Below, piece by piece: positions 61,357 through 64,000 of a stretch of 64,000 nt of DNA. Within the stretch, counting starts at the first letter, position 1. The number at the start of each line of letters is the position of its first letter. This DNA comes from Phycisphaerales bacterium. Lineage in GTDB: Bacteria > Planctomycetota > Phycisphaerae > Tepidisphaerales > Tepidisphaeraceae. The stretch lies in contig JADLCB010000007.1 in NCBI GenBank assembly GCA_020847375.1, positions 59,133 to 123,132 of the forward strand, in the 5' to 3' direction. The notes under the pieces are model-generated. The model saw nothing but the letters and a program-made list of their open reading frames with translations. It was not told where the DNA came from and searched no databases. Both the position numbers and the translations under genes were made by a program.

Positions 61357-62823
61357 ATGAATACCATCACCTTTTTTGACGATTTCGCCCTCTCCTGCCA
61401 ATTCCAGTTCCAACGGCGCTATTTCCCGCCGGAGATTCTGCATGAATCGGCTTTTTTCGATCCGACATATCCGGTGACTTATTGCTCGATGCACTGGTGT
61501 CCGGAGATTGGCAAATATCGTCTGTGGTACGGCGTGAACAATGTCAGATGGGATGGAAGAAACGCGGAACACTGCATGCTTGCCCTAGCGGAAAGTGATG
61601 ATGCAATCCATTGGGAGCGGAAGAATTTTCTTGATCGGCCGGATGGGGCCAATATCGTTTTCGCCGGCAGCGAAGGCAGTCTGCACGGGGCGGCCGTCTT
61701 CCGCGACCCGCACGATCCCAAATGGCCGTACAAATGTGCCGCCAGCATGGACTCGCTGCACCGAGACAATCAGAACATCGCGCCGGGAATTATCGCCACG
61801 TCCGCCGACGGCGTTCATTGGGATGAGCATCAGCAGCAGTTTCGCTGGGGCAGTTCGATGAGCGACGCCTACAATTGCCTGCTGTTCAATCCGGTGCGTG
61901 GTGAATATCAGGTGCTCCTGCGCGCCATCATGGGCGATCGGCGTATCTGCACCTCGTTCAGCCCTGATCTGATGAACTGGAGCGCCCCGCAACTGATGAT
62001 GGCGCCCGATGGATTTGATCCGGCGTGCTGCGAATTCTATAGCATGTCGGCGTATCAGCAGGATGGCGTTTTTTACGGATTCCTCTGGATTTATAAGACC
62101 GACCAGAACGACAAAATTCCCTTCAAAATGGACGGGAATATCCATTCGGAACTGGTTTACAGTTATAACGGTGTCAACTGGCAGCGCACGCGGCAGCCGG
62201 TCGTTCCGCTTCAGCCCATCGGCTCATTCGGTGATTCGCAGAACTATCTGATGAGCATCACCCCCGATCATACCGGCAAATACTGGCTTATCAGCGGTTT
62301 GTTCCCCTCGCAGGAACATGGCTTGCGGCGGCCGAACGTCAATGATCCGAACCCTGATTTGACACGGAAAAGTGTCCATTATACCTGCCGCATCGGCAAA
62401 GGACGTTTCTGTGGCCTGCAGAGCACGGGGGATGCGTTCATCCGCACCAAAGGCATATTGTTTCATGACGATCGTCTGACGATCAATGCGGCCTGTCCCA
62501 AGGGACAAATGCGGGTGCAACTGACCGACATCTGGCGCAAACCCATTCCCGGCTTCACGTTTGATGAGGCCGTCCCTTTCCAGGGCGATGAAATCGCGTG
62601 GGTTCCGCAGTGGAAAGGTCGTTCATTGAAGGAACTGCTGGGTAAGCGGATCAATATCGAGATCAAAATGTACACGGGATGTCTTTTTGGCATCACGGGT
62701 GATTTCTATCCCTTCCACGGCGCCGTGCCCCAGGCGGGTTATGGCCAGGTGGAGAATGTTGCCCAAAAGGTCTTCGGCGACCAGATCGACTATGATCGTA
62801 TCGAGCCGCTGGGCGGAAAATGA
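61357..62823 (+). CDS. beta-propeller glycosidase-like protein
   Basis: A 488-aa protein with repeated features of five-bladed GH32/43-type enzymes: SMHWCPEIGKYRLWYGV, SDDAIHWERKNFLDRPDG, SADGVHWDEHQQQF, YSYNGVNWQRTRQPVVPL. Repeated D-x-x-x-W motifs (a 'DG..W' in each blade) are typical of these folds. A beta-sandwich-like end follows. No signal peptide is seen, so it may act in the cytoplasm. The exact glycan and the catalytic acids are not known. The ATG at 61357 follows a TTG four codons earlier. It is convergent with a UroD-like gene. Confidence 0.65.
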   Translation: MNTITFFDDFALSCQFQFQRRYFPPEILHESAFFDPTYPVTYCSMHWCPEIGKYRLWYGVNNVRWDGRNAEHCMLALAESDDAIHWERKNFLDRPDGANIVFAGSEGSLHGAAVFRDPHDPKWPYKCAASMDSLHRDNQNIAPGIIATSADGVHWDEHQQQFRWGSSMSDAYNCLLFNPVRGEYQVLLRAIMGDRRICTSFSPDLMNWSAPQLMMAPDGFDPACCEFYSMSAYQQDGVFYGFLWIYKTDQNDKIPFKMDGNIHSELVYSYNGVNWQRTRQPVVPLQPIGSFGDSQNYLMSITPDHTGKYWLISGLFPSQEHGLRRPNVNDPNPDLTRKSVHYTCRIGKGRFCGLQSTGDAFIRTKGILFHDDRLTINAACPKGQMRVQLTDIWRKPIPGFTFDEAVPFQGDEIAWVPQWKGRSLKELLGKRINIEIKMYTGCLFGITGDFYPFHGAVPQAGYGQVENVAQKVFGDQIDYDRIEPLGGK

Positions 62824-62899
62824 TTGCATTTGGGCAAGAAGCCGTGAATTGTCAAAACTTCGGCAAGGCTGAGGATTGGCGTTTACGGCTCTTGCTGTG

Positions 62900-64000
62900 T
62901 CAGGTCAACCGGCGAATCGTTGCCAGTATGTGCTGCTCAGTTTTTATATCTGGTGGGGAAAAGCTCACAGCCAGGCGCGAAGGATCAACCTTTTGACAAA
63001 GCTCGGCAACTTCTTCAGGCGGGGCAGATACCAGGAGGCATTTACCGTGATTTTGAATCTTGCGGAACAGGTCAACCCAAGCCAGGGCTGAGGTGGTTGA
63101 ATCACCCGGGGTGAACTGAATTGCCTGCAACTGGGGTAGTTCGAGCAGGGCATCGATATGGCGGGCTGAACCCGGGCCGTCAAGATGAAAGATTGCCCGG
63201 CCAACATCGCTGGCTTGGCGGGCGATATCCGGCAGACAGGTCGATTCAAATTCCTTCGGGCCGATGACATAAGAAAAGTCACAGGCAGGGATGACGTAGG
63301 GTTGATTGGACCAAAGCCCCAGCCAGTGGCACACGCCAACACCGCGCTGAGTCGTGTAATGGTATTGATCAAAATAAATCTCGCGCCAGATGGGATAGAG
63401 GGCGTCAATAATGCTGCCGATCCGTTCAGGGGCGTCGATAACATCCATACACAGACCCGTTGATCCGCGCAGACTGGCCAGCAGGTCGGCAGAACCGCCA
63501 AGATCGGGCGGGCAGACGAGATATTTGCCGGCGGCATGTTCAGTAACCTTAGCCAGCAGTGTGCGGGCCAGCGTTAACCATTGATTATCCGGATCTAACC
63601 GCCACTGGGGGGCATTGGCCCAGTCATCGTGGATAAAGGCCTGGGTCCAAGCGATGTCATCACGGAATTCGACTTTAGCACCGAACGCCGCTGCCATCAG
63701 CACCATGCCAAAATCAACATTGATATAAGGCAGGGAATCGCCGCCAAACCGGAGCTGGCGCAGATCCAGAAGTTTTTCAGAAAACCAACGATCCGGATCA
63801 TGAAGTAGTTCCAGCCTGCGCGTCAGCGGACGGGCTGGATTGGTATTGGTGGCCGGCAGCAGCAGAGGGCCGTCTTCAAGTTTTCCGCGCCACCACTGTT
63901 CATGGCGCTGGGCGATTCGAGGAAAGTCAGGGCAATACTCCAGCGGCGCGGCTGCGATTGCAGTCAGTTGGCTGGTCAGGCGGGGGAACAGTCCTGACGA
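62900..64000 (-). CDS. uroporphyrinogen-decarboxylase-like protein (5'-truncated by window edge)
   Basis: The C-terminal 366 residues of a UROD/MtaA-fold protein. The frame is open from the stop at 62900 to base 64000 with no stop, so the start lies outside the window. The visible parts include LPYINVDFGM, DLGGSADLLASLRG, GVGVCHWLGLW, FHLDGPGSARHIDALLELPQL and the final barrel strands. Many UroD-like proteins in Planctomycetota are not haem enzymes but methyl-transfer or glycan-linked proteins. It stands opposite a glycosidase-like gene rather than the haem cluster, favouring a non-haem role. Confidence 0.75.
   Translation of the reverse strand, partial: SSGLFPRLTSQLTAIAAAPLEYCPDFPRIAQRHEQWWRGKLEDGPLLLPATNTNPARPLTRRLELLHDPDRWFSEKLLDLRQLRFGGDSLPYINVDFGMVLMAAAFGAKVEFRDDIAWTQAFIHDDWANAPQWRLDPDNQWLTLARTLLAKVTEHAAGKYLVCPPDLGGSADLLASLRGSTGLCMDVIDAPERIGSIIDALYPIWREIYFDQYHYTTQRGVGVCHWLGLWSNQPYVIPACDFSYVIGPKEFESTCLPDIARQASDVGRAIFHLDGPGSARHIDALLELPQLQAIQFTPGDSTTSALAWVDLFRKIQNHGKCLLVSAPPEEVAELCQKVDPSRLAVSFSPPDIKTEQHILATIRRLT

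Noticed and set aside
61183..61572. 129-aa minus-strand frame before the glycosidase-like gene
   Set aside because: It overlaps the start of a well-supported plus-strand gene and has no RBS or known motif.

Overview
The window reads as ordinary chromosome from a Gram-negative-type, non-proteobacterial bacterium, most likely a member of the Planctomycetota close to Phycisphaerae. This is inference from gene content: an LptD/OstA-like outer-membrane protein, an LL-diaminopimelate aminotransferase, a Bacillus-type SdhC, many TPR and zinc-ribbon membrane proteins, a GroEL with an unusual GGMGGMY tail, and DUF420/SCO genes. No rRNA operon, complete insertion sequence, prophage or CRISPR array was seen. 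Both window edges cut genes: a GTP cyclohydrolase II at the left and a UroD-like protein at the right.

Layout. 0-6.7 kb: ribA end, zinc-ribbon membrane protein, coiled-coil lipoprotein, lepA, homocysteine methyltransferase-like gene, HU. 7-14.3 kb: leuC, three TPR proteins, a PfkB sugar kinase. 14.3-18.7 kb (minus strand): a two-module siroheme-decarboxylase-like protein, a metal chaperone, groEL, groES, a response regulator. 19-24.3 kb (minus): an RdgC-like protein and a sulfur-assimilation operon (sulfite reductase, APS reductase, unknown 161-aa protein) behind a good promoter with an Rrf2/IscR-like site, then another response regulator. 24.5-31.5 kb: HEAT lipoprotein, dehydrogenase, rsmD, DoxX, proC, birA, tRNA-Glu, tRNA-Thr, greA with an attenuator-like leader, aldo/keto reductase. 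31.5-39.7 kb: hemolysin III, clpS, a permease-SCO-DUF420 set, a Bax-inhibitor-like protein, lptD, rplT, rpmI. 39.8-46.8 kb: sdhA, sdhC, yjbQ, dapL, purF, a CYTH protein. 46.9-54.5 kb: prfA, a c-di-AMP (ydaO-type) riboswitch driving a KimA-like potassium transporter, a GT-C glycosyltransferase, a class IV aminotransferase, a TadG/lectin-like fusion. 54.5-64 kb: HAD phosphatase, a haem/siroheme cluster (precorrin-2 dehydrogenase, HemX-like, HemA), tRNA-Arg, tadA, a Fur regulator, a glycosidase-like beta-propeller protein and a UroD-like protein.

How the parts connect. The sulfite reductase needs siroheme. The precorrin-2 dehydrogenase and hemA at 56-59 kb feed that branch, and the protein at 14.4-15.5 kb may act on siroheme itself. 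SCO, DUF420 and the ABC-2 permease point to cytochrome oxidase assembly, and SDH feeds the same respiratory chain. The most striking regulatory unit is the c-di-AMP riboswitch plus transporter at 48.2-50.4 kb. Several genes have a near-perfect TATAAT box only 8-13 nt before the start codon, which suggests leaderless or nearly leaderless mRNAs are common here.
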